This document shows positions 21,001 to 29,796 of a DNA stretch of 41,491 bases, piece after piece. The stretch's first letter is position 1, and the number at the start of each line of letters is the position of its first letter. Origin of the DNA: Nematocida ironsii (taxonomy: Eukaryota > Microsporidia). The translations under genes and the position numbers were made by a program. The DNA is taken from contig LTDK01000147.1 of the NCBI GenBank assembly GCA_001642415.1, forward strand, positions 1-41,491. The letters run 5' to 3'. Under the pieces are notes generated by a model. That model was not told the origin of the DNA. It searched no databases and was given only the letters and a program-made list of their open reading frames with translations.

Positions 21001-21075
21001 ATTTTAGATTCTTTAATTCATAGGCAGCTATTAACAGTATGTCCAAAAAATAATTATAACCCAACGCCAGTTTAA
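18057..21075 (+). pseudogene. Family-2 copy B, broken by a frameshift and a nonsense codon
   Basis: This is a tandem relative of copy A (14060-17077) with the same signal peptide (MKHLRKKCIIIGL...ICA) and the same landmarks in order. Two breaks are visible. First, an extra base near 18364-18379 compared with A (the A-equivalent runs CAT GTT AAA GAT AAC, while B has one more nucleotide) shifts the frame and ends the first part at 18380; the matching sequence continues in the next frame to 20484. Second, TAG at 20485-20487 sits where copy A has CAG, a single C-to-T change; the frame then continues unbroken to 21075 with matching residues (TWNTRIYESVYEYTTYKFDS). With both breaks, the product would be only a short secreted peptide of about 107 residues. 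Recent inactivation is likely; a sequencing error could explain the first break but less easily the second. Confidence 0.8.
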
Positions 21076-21714
21076 ATATTATTATAGTCTATTATAGCTT
21101 AATTATTTATTTTACACATGCATAAATTATTATAAATATTTTATTACATGAAATGCATTATACTCTATTAATACATCTATTTTTATTTTATTTCTCAAGT
21201 ATAAACTTGTATTTAACATAAATAAAATCTGATACAATCCAAAATTCAGAAATTCCTTATATAGTTTCTACTAGTATCCTTTATAATCCCATCAAGCACA
21301 TCATTATCAGAAATATTATATATTTATATATTGAATTTCGAGTTATTATAATTTACTTTCAAATTCATTTTTTCACTTCCTTAACAGGGTATAATACCAC
21401 TGTATAGAGTTATATTATGTCTATGTACCCATACAAACGCATATAATAATATACCGCGTATAGTGAACATTTTATTTATTAAGTTAATATATTTTCTATT
21501 ATATATGTATTATTATGAATACTCTTAAGAATTAAAGTGTACACATAAAGATATTTCATATAAAAATGAACACTTTACATATTTTACAAGATGAAATATT
21601 AAACATAAGCAGTTTATAATAGTAAAGAATAATATTTAATTAAACAGATTCAGAGTATTAATAGAAACAATCCATACTAATTTATTGTAATTTTAGGATG
21701 AGACTATATTTGAA
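21076..21714. other. AT-rich spacer, nothing recognised
   Basis: This lies downstream of copy B and is convergent with the small membrane-protein gene. No gene or strong structure is seen. Confidence 0.5.
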
Positions 21715-22158
21715 TCAGCAACCAGGGGGTTCAGTGGATTCTTGTGTATTGGATGAGTTTAATGCATTTAGCCGATGGAGTACACTTGATAAAGAAGTAT
21801 TTAATGACACATTCTCTGGAATAGTCTGTAAGTTTGTAATTTCAGATGCTTTTTTTCTTATTTTTATATACTTTATTGGTTTATGTGGTTCTGGTGGTAT
21901 TATATCCTTAGTTTTAAATAACTTACATATATAATAAAACAAATCACACAATATACTATATAATATTTCTAATAAGACTTTAATTACTATTTTAACTAAC
22001 TTAAGATCTAGTGTAACCCCCCATGCAATAAGAACAATTAATAATATAAATAATACAGACCATAAACTAAAAAATCCTTCATTTTCTGTTTCATTTAGGA
22101 GAGGAGTAACGGTATTAGTATTTTCTGTTAAATCCTGAATATTCTCCATTAATGACAT
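21715..22158 (-). CDS. Small two-TM membrane protein, function unknown
   Basis: This is a 147-residue protein from ATG 22158. It has a polar N-terminus (1-28), hydrophobic segments near 30-49 and 55-80, then a basic stretch and a Ser/Asn-rich C-terminal tail. A TTTCGGGTTAT motif lies about 30 bp upstream on the same strand (22187-22197), supporting this strand over a 78-residue frame on the other one. I recognise no family. Confidence 0.6.
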   Translation of the reverse strand: MSLMENIQDLTENTNTVTPLLNETENEGFFSLWSVLFILLIVLIAWGVTLDLKLVKIVIKVLLEILYSILCDLFYYICKLFKTKDIIPPEPHKPIKYIKIRKKASEITNLQTIPENVSLNTSLSSVLHRLNALNSSNTQESTEPPGC

Positions 22159-22186
22159 AATATAAAAACAAAAAAATAATAATTAT

Positions 22187-22197
22187 ATAACCCGAAA
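22187..22197 (-). promoter_or_regulatory. TTTCGGGTTAT motif upstream of the two-TM gene
   Basis: On the gene's strand it reads TTTCGGGTTAT and ends 29 bp before the ATG at 22158. Confidence 0.5.
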
Positions 22198-22641
22198 CTG
22201 ATATTACGGTAATATAATCAATAGCATATGAAACTCAAGTAATTTCACTAAAGCATGTATAAGTACTCTAATTATAGGCATTTTATTCAACAGGCATTCT
22301 AAATATTTCTAATTAAACATAGAATATTCAAGTAGAGCACAATCAGGAAATATGAAAGAAACATATACAATGTTAAGAATTTTCTGGCTATGATTCTAAT
22401 AATATACAGCAGTATTATACAAGAAAATATTATACCTTGAAGTAGAATAAGAAGGTTTCGGGTTATTTCGGATTATTTCTGGCTATATCTTATAACATGG
22501 TATATTAATGGATTATTTAGTTTTCTTCACTAGGACAAGTTAATTTATTTATCCGTCTTCTAATTTGTAATTATTTCTACTTCTAATTGTATTTTACACT
22601 TTTATTACAATGCAATTTTTTACACCAATTGAGAATTCTGA
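22198..22641. other. Divergent intergenic region
   Basis: AT-rich spacer between divergent genes. It has no coding content apart from the motif pair at 22456-22476 listed separately. Confidence 0.5.
22456..22476 (+). promoter_or_regulatory. Overlapping pair of TTTCGGGTTAT-type motifs
   Basis: TTTCGGGTTAT (22456-22466) overlaps TTTCGGATTAT (22466-22476), 166-186 bp before the ATG at 22642. The arrangement mirrors the overlapping pair at 5193-5213 before eIF6. Confidence 0.5.
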
Positions 22642-24093
22642 ATGAATAGTTGGATTAAGTCAATGGTGACAGAAGTGCAGGAGCACATAGGGTGTAATTG
22701 GGTAAAAATAGGCAGGGATATAATGCAGACTGACACAACAACACAAGCTGTTCTATCACAGCAGGAGAGGCTTTCTGATGACCCGTACGGTATAAACAGA
22801 GTTAAAGTAGGGGTAGCCAGAGCCAAATACAATCCTTATGTGTTTAAGATAGAGTGTGTGATAGGTCCAAAGAAAGACAAGTGTCATATAATAAGAATAT
22901 CAGACAATCTTAATACAATCACTGCGTATGTATCCAATGATGCACTAAGATTCCTAAAAAATGAAGAGAACATAGCTGTTGATATATCCTCACTATTAAA
23001 TATGCACTGTAAATTACTTAAGGGATATTTTATAGTAAACACAAGTTCAGACAGGAAAGTAAGTTTGTACATTGAAAGAATGAGCTATGCCGGCGATATG
23101 TCACACAAAAATAAAAAAGTAAACAGTATTGTATGCAGGGATGTAAATGTAGAAAAGGAAGTTGAACTAATCAGTAAAAGAATAGAGAATGAGATAAATA
23201 TTTATAAAGAATCCTGTAATTTACCTAATATAGAAAGTCAGTTAGAAAATTTTGATTTTTTGAATAACAAAAATTTCATTAATTTATGCTTAACGGGAGA
23301 TTCTATACAAAATTCTGCACATTCTCAGGTGTATCTTGGAGACAATCCGACAATTTCTATAAAAACAATAAAGCATGGGATTGAAGAGTACAATTCAGAC
23401 ACAGAAGACCAACTAGACAGTAACAATTCTTCTGATGAGGTTGTAACAGAATCAGAAATCAAAGAAAACACCACAGAATCATCTGATTTTTTTCATAAAC
23501 AGCCACATATAATGAAAGAAAAAGGGCATTCTCCAATAAAGTATGTGGCCAGTACGATTCCCATTAAAAAGCATTTCTCTTCTGTGGTAAAACCAGAAAT
23601 TAAACCAATTACCAGCAGTATTACACAGAATAAATTAATCCCAGAGAGTATCCGAGTAAACACAAATAATTCACCATCCAAGCAAGACCCCATAAATTTA
23701 TCACCTAGCATAACTAACACTCAAAAAATCAAAAAGAGAGAAGAATTAAATGAAATATTATGTAATAAAAAAGGACTGCGTTTAAGAATGCCCCCTAAAA
23801 AAAGACCATCATATAATGACAGTTATAACAACAATGATACATTAAATAGTATAGAAATACCACCGAGTGTAATAAAGAGTATTATTTCAACAACAAGTGA
23901 ATCCGAGTCACACAGTGAACATACAGAACAGGATGAAATAATTAACAAGTACAGCACAGAAAAGGATCAAGAATGGTCTCCTGTTGAGGAACTTTCAGAG
24001 ACACAAGTAGATGAAATGATAAATGAAACTATTTCCAGATTTCCCACTATTATTTCCATATCTGAGTATAAAAAAAGACAAAATAATCAATAA
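22642..24093 (+). CDS. Protein with a possible TPP1/Tpz1-like OB fold at the N-terminus
   Basis: This is a 483-residue protein from an ATG. Residues 1-155 look folded: a starting WIKSMV helix, then strands such as HIIRISDNLNTITAYVSND (about 81-99), a helix ALRFLKNEE, and strands LLKGYFIV and KVSLYIERM (about 123-151). This order resembles the OB fold of the shelterin subunit TPP1/Tpz1, which opens with a PWI..L motif, an (L)SDG..S strand, a TREA-like helix and a final (V)DRF-like strand. The rest (about 160-483) is a disordered Ser/Asn/Glu-rich linker with basic patches (PPKKRPS) and an acidic C-terminal helix. The telomere role is an inference from fold order; other OB-fold proteins are possible. 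It ends 15 bp from the convergent RPB9 gene. Confidence 0.75.
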   Translation: MNSWIKSMVTEVQEHIGCNWVKIGRDIMQTDTTTQAVLSQQERLSDDPYGINRVKVGVARAKYNPYVFKIECVIGPKKDKCHIIRISDNLNTITAYVSNDALRFLKNEENIAVDISSLLNMHCKLLKGYFIVNTSSDRKVSLYIERMSYAGDMSHKNKKVNSIVCRDVNVEKEVELISKRIENEINIYKESCNLPNIESQLENFDFLNNKNFINLCLTGDSIQNSAHSQVYLGDNPTISIKTIKHGIEEYNSDTEDQLDSNNSSDEVVTESEIKENTTESSDFFHKQPHIMKEKGHSPIKYVASTIPIKKHFSSVVKPEIKPITSSITQNKLIPESIRVNTNNSPSKQDPINLSPSITNTQKIKKREELNEILCNKKGLRLRMPPKKRPSYNDSYNNNDTLNSIEIPPSVIKSIISTTSESESHSEHTEQDEIINKYSTEKDQEWSPVEELSETQVDEMINETISRFPTIISISEYKKRQNNQ

Positions 24094-24108
24094 ATACAAC
24101 AATTAATA

Positions 24109-24480
24109 TTATTCATTAACCCCATCTAAGCTATTAGTTATTTTAAAGCACCGGCAGCAGGCGTAATTAACTGAGAGTGGTTCATCTCCTCTTTCATCTT
24201 TTTTTTGAAAGACTGCGTGTACTTTACAACTGCATCTAGTACATTCTTTCTCTACTCTTCTTAATGTAGGATCTTCAGCTATTTCTTTACCGATACTACT
24301 GGTTATTACATCCCTCCCTTTACTTTTTCTGTATTCTACTGTGTATACAGTGGGTGTGATTGCTTCTTCAAAGTGTTCACAATTTCTGCATGCCAAGTAC
24401 AGCATTTTCTCTAATTTATCTTCTTTTGGGTATAACATATTATTACACTCTCTGCAGAATTGCTTTGTCTCCACGACCAT
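24109..24480 (-). CDS. RPB9: RNA polymerase II subunit RPB9
   Basis: This 123-residue protein matches RPB9 (yeast 122 residues), the two-zinc-ribbon Pol II subunit involved in start-site choice, fidelity and TFIIS-linked cleavage. The N-terminal ribbon has C9, C12, C31 and C34, with the hallmark FCRECNNMLYP (8-18). A DPTLRR linker (70-75) follows. The C-terminal TFIIS-type ribbon has C80, C83, C108 and C111. I chose ATG 24480: the frame is open to 24513 but without an ATG, and AAAAAATTTA immediately precedes 24480. It ends 15 bp from the 3' end of the convergent upstream neighbour. Confidence 0.95.
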   Translation of the reverse strand: MVVETKQFCRECNNMLYPKEDKLEKMLYLACRNCEHFEEAITPTVYTVEYRKSKGRDVITSSIGKEIAEDPTLRRVEKECTRCSCKVHAVFQKKDERGDEPLSVNYACCRCFKITNSLDGVNE

Positions 24481-24513
24481 TAAATTTTTTATGCCATATT
24501 CAAACTTATCCAC

Positions 24514-24851
24514 GCACTAAGAATATGCTGAGAGTAGCGTACTGCACAATAAATATAATATATAACACAATGTGTAATAAATATAATTAATTATACAGTG
24601 TGTAATATATTATGGCATAATTATAATTTAGATTATATAGTACTTTTTACATAATATGTAATATGTATTATTTATTATTCATTGTGTAATATATATTGTG
24701 TAATATATTGTATATTATTTATTAGTAATTGTGTAATATATATTATTTATTATATATTGTATATTATATTGTGTTATATTTATTAATTAATATTTTTATA
24801 GTACGTATATGGTAATTTAAGTTATTTTATACCCTATTTGGTAATATTCCG
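24514..24851 (+). repeat. Start of the dispersed TGTGTAATA repeat zone
   Basis: This AT-rich spacer holds repeated GTGTAATA(A/T) words (24569-24741) and TATTTATTA units. It is the leftmost part of the block in which the TGTGTAATAAGT family occurs. There is no gene content. Confidence 0.6.
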
Positions 24852-25085
24852 TTATTTTTTCTTCTTTTTTGCTTTTTCTCTGAGTCTTTTTTGTTTTGCT
24901 ATGTATTCTTTCCATGTGTGCTCATTGAATCCATAATTAAAGTAGTCTGTTATATCTTCTCCTGGTCTATTCCATGGTTTATCATCTTCTGTGTAATTAA
25001 CGAATAAATCTGAATTTATTTGTGTATCTTCTGTGTCTTGTAAGACTATTTCAAACCCATCACTTGACTCTCTGTCTGACTCCAT
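24852..25085 (-). CDS. FIP1: FIP1-type polyadenylation factor (minimal)
   Basis: This is a 77-residue protein from ATG 25085. It carries the FIP1 signature almost intact: PWNRPGEDITDYFNYGFNE at 37-55, then HTWKEYIAKQKRLRE (56-70). FIP1 is the cleavage and polyadenylation complex subunit that links poly(A) polymerase to the rest of the machinery. An acidic N-terminus (1-36) precedes the motif, and a Lys-only tail ends the protein. Yeast FIP1 is about 327 residues and the human protein is longer, so this is close to the motif alone: the Pro-rich and RD/RE-rich tails are gone. The neighbours RPB9 and eL15 are also core genes, all on the minus strand. Confidence 0.9.
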   Translation of the reverse strand: MESDRESSDGFEIVLQDTEDTQINSDLFVNYTEDDKPWNRPGEDITDYFNYGFNEHTWKEYIAKQKRLREKAKKKKK

Positions 25086-25561
25086 AAGAAAAAAAAAGAA
25101 AAGACTTATAACACATAGTATAATAAGTTATACAATAAATAGTATACAATGTATTATAAGTATTATATAGTATACAATGTGTAATAAGTTATGTATAATG
25201 TATTGTACAATAAATAGTGTACAATGGGTAATAAGTATTATATAGTATACAATGTGTTATAAGTATTATATAGTATATACTGTGTGATAAGTTATGATAA
25301 GTATTTAAATAATAAATTATATCCATATATGGAAATATAAATGTACTTCCATATAAGGAAACCGTTATAAATAATAAAATAAAAAATAAGTAATATCATC
25401 ACATACAATAAGCAAATAATAATTAAACAGAACAAGTACTAAATCACTCCGATCATAATCCTGTACCACTGATCTCCGATCGTCAGTCGCTGTTCTTATT
25501 ATAAGTATCCTTATTAGTACTGTGAGTAATACACTGACACACCCTGAGTAATTCTGATTTA
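25086..25561 (+). repeat. TGTGTAATAAGT repeat array
   Basis: About 25110-25300 is made of ATAGTATACAATG(T)GT(A)ATAAGT-type units on the + strand. The rest (25320-25561) is AT-rich with the 3' flank of eL15, including a GC-richer stretch at 25446-25492 with a CTGATCTCCGATCGTCAG imperfect palindrome. No gene is seen. Confidence 0.6.
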
Positions 25562-26176
25562 TTACCTGTACCTAAGCAGGGAAACTGTGTTACTCTTCCT
25601 CCATGCAGCCTGTCTCGATCCTCCCTTGGTCTTATTATACCTTGTACCTCGACCGAGTCCTCTGCTCTTCTTAGTAGCAGTTGTTAACCCTCTGCACTCC
25701 CTTCTCTTATGCTTATTACTGCATATCCAGTTGATTCTACTGTCTGTACGTATATTCTGTACCATAGGGTCAACTAAGATCACCTCGTAGTGCTTGTATG
25801 TTGCATCCTGTCCTACCCAGTATGAGTTAAGTATTCTTAGACTGGCGAGTTTCTTACCAACCTTAATTTCAGCGAGTGCATGAAGACTCTTCTTCTGTTT
25901 CTGTTGGTAAATTCCTTGGTTTACTGGCTTACCTGATACGTTTCCTTTCTTTACGTTTCTTCTTCTTCCTCCTCTTCTGATTCTTACTCTGTATATAACG
26001 ATACCTCTCTTCTTAATGTAACCCAATTTTCTTGCTTTATCTGGTCTAGTGGATGTGGTTGCTCTATGGATTGTATTCCTTTGTCTGTATTCCCAGCATC
26101 TTATTCTGAGTAAGTATCTCATTACATCAGACTGTTTATGCTTCTGGATTTCTGCCATATAATCATATGCGGACAT
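25562..26176 (-). CDS. RPL15: Ribosomal protein eL15
   Basis: This 204-residue protein, the standard length for eL15, is a large-subunit ribosomal protein that threads through 28S rRNA. The N-terminal QSDVMRYLLRIRCWEYRQ (about 15-32) is diagnostic. It is followed by the basic RPDKARKLGYIKKRG and VRIRRGGRRR segments, LRILNSYWVGQDATYKHYEVILVDP (as VGQD and YEVILVDP around 116-131), RNI-IRTDSRINWIC, and the C-terminal GLTTATKKSRGLG and GGSRQAAWRK blocks. No repeats have entered this coding region, although both flanks are full of them. GC content is higher than in the neighbours, as expected for a strongly constrained gene. Confidence 0.97.
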   Translation of the reverse strand: MSAYDYMAEIQKHKQSDVMRYLLRIRCWEYRQRNTIHRATTSTRPDKARKLGYIKKRGIVIYRVRIRRGGRRRNVKKGNVSGKPVNQGIYQQKQKKSLHALAEIKVGKKLASLRILNSYWVGQDATYKHYEVILVDPMVQNIRTDSRINWICSNKHKRRECRGLTTATKKSRGLGRGTRYNKTKGGSRQAAWRKSNTVSLLRYR

Positions 26177-26521
26177 GCAGGGGGTAAAAAATAAAATATT
26201 TTTATACTTAACAGACTAAAAATTTATAATACAATGTATAATAAGTAATAAAGTAAAATAAAATAAAATATAGTATATAATGTGTAATAAGTAATATAAT
26301 TTATAGTACAATATGTAATAAGTAATACTTATAATACAATGTATAATAAGTAATAAAGTAAAATAACATAAAATATAGTATATAATGTGTAATAAGTAAT
26401 ACTTATACTATATTGTATAATAAGTATTCTACTTTAGGAATATTATTTAATAGATATAGTATAATATATTCTAGTTAATTTCTAAGTATAAATAATAAGT
26501 AATTTAATAAAATTTTACAAA
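26177..26521 (+). repeat. TGTGTAATAAGT repeat array between divergent genes
   Basis: Units such as ATAATGTGTAATAAGTAATA and AATACAATGTATAATAAGTA alternate over about 26225-26430. An AAATAAAATAAAATA tract at 26254 recurs as AAATAACATAAAATA at 26360, so a ~105-bp segment looks duplicated. The final AAAATTTTAC lies just before the ATG at 26522. Confidence 0.6.
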
Positions 26522-27658
26522 ATGAATATTGATCAGGAACAAAAAGAGAAAGTATCTAAAAACAAGCATAAGGAAGTAAACCAATCAGGAATATCAAGCA
26601 AACAATCAGGGATATCAAATAATCCGAGTTCTTCAAGCGGGTTATCATTAAAAATACAGCATAATCCAAGTACATCCAAAGAAACTGAATGTACCATACA
26701 AGAACAACAATTAAAAGAACAATCAGAATTACCCAAAATGGAAATATCTTCAGATAAAACTATAAATACAGAAAACAATGAAAATTTTTTATTCAATCAA
26801 GAACTCCCAGGAGACCCTTCCCTTAAAGATCTTGAAGATTTCTTTAGTAACTTAGACTATTCAAATGAGAATGTACAAGAGTTAATTAACAATGCGCATG
26901 AAGTAATTAAAGAAGTAATGAATGAACCAACTAATAACAGATTATCACCTATTAATGAAGATGAAGAGGGGGTAGATGAGGATGAGGGAGAAGAGAGAGA
27001 AGAAGAGAAGGCAGACCAAGCAGACCCAGTCATTATACCAGATGAGGCAGGTGTTAGTAGGGTAAATGAACCAGTCATTATACCAGATGAGGCAGATATA
27101 TCAGATGAGACAAGTACTGATATGATAATTACATCAGAAGATACAGTCAGTCATAAAGTAAAACAAACAGTCACTGATAATGATACAAGTGTACATAATG
27201 GTACGATCGCTGATAGTGTAAGTGGTACAGTTGATACAAGTATACATAGTGATACAGTTATACATAGTGTACATAGTGATACAGCCACTAATGGTGTATG
27301 TGATCCGATCGCTAATGATAATATGATCACTGGTAGTGTATGTGATTCATTTACTAGTGGTATAAGTCAGTGTGTCTCTGATAATGTATGTTTAATTCCT
27401 GATAGGGTAGATTTATCTCCTGTTGTAGAATTAGTCACTGAAGAAGAATTAGCTAATATGCCAGAACTTATTACACAAGAAGTAATAAATAAGCGGGTTA
27501 TTATATCTGATATAATAGAAGAATTTATTATAGAAGATGATGAACCAGAACCAAAAGTATCCAAGACTTTTAATACAATAACCATAATATTTTTAATTAT
27601 TTTTATAATTATTGGTACTATAATATTATTAAACCCTAATAATATAATACACAATTAG
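26522..27658 (+). CDS. Acidic, repeat-rich tail-anchored protein, function unknown
   Basis: This is a 378-residue protein from an ATG preceded by AAAATTTTAC. Residues 1-80 are Ser/Gln/Asn-rich. An acidic tract (about 145-165, EDEGEEREEEK) is followed by two copies of (E/D)PVIIPDEA (about 169 and 184) and a long Ser/Thr/Val/Asp-rich region of imperfect repeats (HSDT, NGT, VCD words, about 205-300). A hydrophobic segment at about 352-372 (TITIIFLIIFIIIGTIILL) ends the protein, with six residues after it. This is a tail-anchor topology with the bulk in the cytosol. I recognise no domain. The repetitive middle may vary between strains. Confidence 0.65.
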   Translation: MNIDQEQKEKVSKNKHKEVNQSGISSKQSGISNNPSSSSGLSLKIQHNPSTSKETECTIQEQQLKEQSELPKMEISSDKTINTENNENFLFNQELPGDPSLKDLEDFFSNLDYSNENVQELINNAHEVIKEVMNEPTNNRLSPINEDEEGVDEDEGEEREEEKADQADPVIIPDEAGVSRVNEPVIIPDEADISDETSTDMIITSEDTVSHKVKQTVTDNDTSVHNGTIADSVSGTVDTSIHSDTVIHSVHSDTATNGVCDPIANDNMITGSVCDSFTSGISQCVSDNVCLIPDRVDLSPVVELVTEEELANMPELITQEVINKRVIISDIIEEFIIEDDEPEPKVSKTFNTITIIFLIIFIIIGTIILLNPNNIIHN

Positions 27659-28517
27659 TAATAAGTAATACTTATTACACAATATATAATAAATAATATA
27701 TAATAAATATACTATAACTTATTACACAATATATAATAAATAATATAACTGTGCATAACTTATTACACAATGTACTATTACTACCATAACCTTACATTAC
27801 TTATTACACAATGTACTATTAATAATATAACCTTACATTACTTATTACACAACTGTGCATTACTTATTACACAATATGCATTACTTATTACACAATATGC
27901 ATAACTTATTACACAATGTACTATTAATAATATAACCTTACATTACTTATTACACAATATGCATAACTTATTACACAATGTACTATTAATAATATAACCT
28001 TACATTACTTATTACACAATATGCATAACTTATTACACAATGTACTATTAATAATATAACCTTACATTACTTATTACACAATATGCATAACTTATTACAC
28101 AATGTACCATTACTTATTACACAATGTACCATTATTTATTACACATATTCTATTATATATTATTTATTACTTATTATGTCATAATATATTATTTATTACA
28201 CATATACTAATAACCTTACATTATTTATTACACATATTCTATTATATATTACTTATTACACATACATCATTACTTATTACACTATATGTATTATATATTA
28301 TTTATTACTTATTATGTCATAATATATTATTTATTACACTATGTGTATTATATATTACTTATTACACATTATGTATTATATATTATTTATTACACATTAT
28401 GTATTATTTATTTTTATTTTATTATTTATTACATATTGTATTAATTATTATATTAATATTACTTATTACACTATTATTAATAAATATAAATATAAATAAT
28501 ATTATTTATTACACAAT
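27659..28517 (-). repeat. ACTTATTACACA array with a 62-bp minisatellite
   Basis: The + strand reads ACTTATTACACA, so the TGTGTAATAAGT family is here in minus orientation. I count 15 exact ACTTATTACACA copies between 27661 and 28130. A strict 62-bp tandem period covers 27899-28084, with unit starts at 27899, 27961 and 28023 and a fourth partial copy from 28085. From 28130 on, the units decay to TTATTACACATA/TATTATATATT. An open frame through the array encodes only hydrophobic repeats and is not a gene. Confidence 0.85.
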
Positions 28518-29057
28518 ATGGAATATATCTTACCAAACAGAGGCTTAGAAATAAAAGAAATCCAAGTACACCCACAGAAGCAAGAAACACTCACAAAAAA
28601 AGAAAAGAAAGAAAAAGAAATAAAAGAAAGACTAAAATTAAATAATCATTGTGTAATAAATAAAATAAAAGAGGAGAAGACAATTTCACCAAAACAAATT
28701 TTTGATAAAAAATTTACAGGAATTTATTTATCAGAGATAGAATTAAGTACTGATTGTGTAATAAGTAATAGTAAGCCACCGTATTCTTATGCTATACTTA
28801 TAAAGAAAGCCTTAAATGAGTCAAGTACAGGGCAATTAAGTTTAAATGGGATATATATGTGGATAAAGGATAATTATTCGTATTATAAGACAGCTGATAG
28901 TTCATGGCAGAATTCTATACGGCATAATTTATCACTTAATAAATTATTTCAGAAAGTGAAGAGACCTGAAAATGAGCCAGGTAAAGGAGGGTTTTGGAAG
29001 ATTAATAGGGAGTATGAGATAAAAGAAAGGATTAGGAAGGAGAAGGAGAATAAGTAA
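28518..29057 (+). CDS. Forkhead (FOX) transcription factor
   Basis: This is a 179-residue protein from an ATG. Residues 1-85 are basic and low-complexity, and 86-170 form a forkhead winged helix. Visible are KPPYSYAILIKKAL (86-99), LSLNGIYMWIKDNYSYY (108-124), the recognition helix WQNSIRHNLSLN (130-141) and the wing PGKGGFWKI (154-162). It is a nuclear sequence-specific DNA-binding protein. Two copies of the local repeat core are read through just before the domain: TGTGTAATAAAT at 28650 (CVIN, residues 45-48) and TGTGTAATAAGT at 28755 (CVIS, 80-83), the second only a few residues from the domain start. The gene stands between two repeat arrays of opposite orientation. No activation domain is recognisable. 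Confidence 0.92.
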   Translation: MEYILPNRGLEIKEIQVHPQKQETLTKKEKKEKEIKERLKLNNHCVINKIKEEKTISPKQIFDKKFTGIYLSEIELSTDCVISNSKPPYSYAILIKKALNESSTGQLSLNGIYMWIKDNYSYYKTADSSWQNSIRHNLSLNKLFQKVKRPENEPGKGGFWKINREYEIKERIRKEKENK

Positions 29058-29796
29058 TTATTTATTACATAATGATTAATAAGTAATATTTATTACACAG
29101 TGTAGTATATATTATGTGTATAGATGTACATTTAGTACTTATACAGTAAAAAGTATAAGTGATTGTAAATAAAGAAAAGTATTTGGGTAGTGTATAAAAT
29201 ATAATAAGTATAGTGTAATAAGTAATGATAATATATAAATATATAATACATAATGTGTAATAAGTAATATATAGTATACATAGTGTAATAAGTAATGATA
29301 TATAATGTGTAATAAGTAATAGTATATGTGATAGAATGTGTAATAAGTAATATACAGGTGTGTAATAAGTAATATACAGGTGTGTAATAAGTAATATTAT
29401 TTATTGTATATTGTGTAATAAGTTATGCACAGTTGTGTAATAAGTAATATTATTTATTGTACATTGTGTAATAAGTAATGGTGTAATGTGTAATAAGTTA
29501 TGCACAGGTGTATATTATTAATAGTACATTGTATAATAAGTTATGCACAATGTGTAATAAGTTATGCACAGGTGTATATTATTAATAGTACATTGTGTAA
29601 TAAGTTATGCACAGGTGTATATTATTTAGTATACTATGTATAATAAGTTATGTATATTTAATAGTATTAATAGTACATTGTGTAATAAGTTATGTACAGG
29701 TGTATATTATTAATAGTACATTGTATAATAAGTTATGTATAATAAGGATTTTTTAATACCCCTGTTTACTATACGTATAATAACTAAATTAAAAAT
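29058..29796 (+). repeat. TGTGTAATAAGT array, plus orientation
   Basis: This array reads in the opposite orientation to the one left of the forkhead gene. Units such as TGTGTAATAAGTTATGCACA and GGTGTATATTATTAATAGTA recur from about 29220 to 29735, and a pair TGTGTAATAAGTAATATACAGG is tandem at 29339 and 29360. Many units have TGCACA after the core, matching the TGCATAA units of the left array in reverse. It ends about 60 bp before the ATG at 29797. Confidence 0.85.

Noticed and set aside
21698..21934. 78-residue frame opposite the two-TM gene
   Set aside because: The minus-strand gene is longer, has a better membrane-protein layout and a motif just upstream.
28102..28548. 148-residue open frame on + across the repeat array
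   Set aside because: It encodes only Leu/Ile/Tyr/His repeats from ACTTATTACACA units and overlaps the forkhead start; it is translated repeat.
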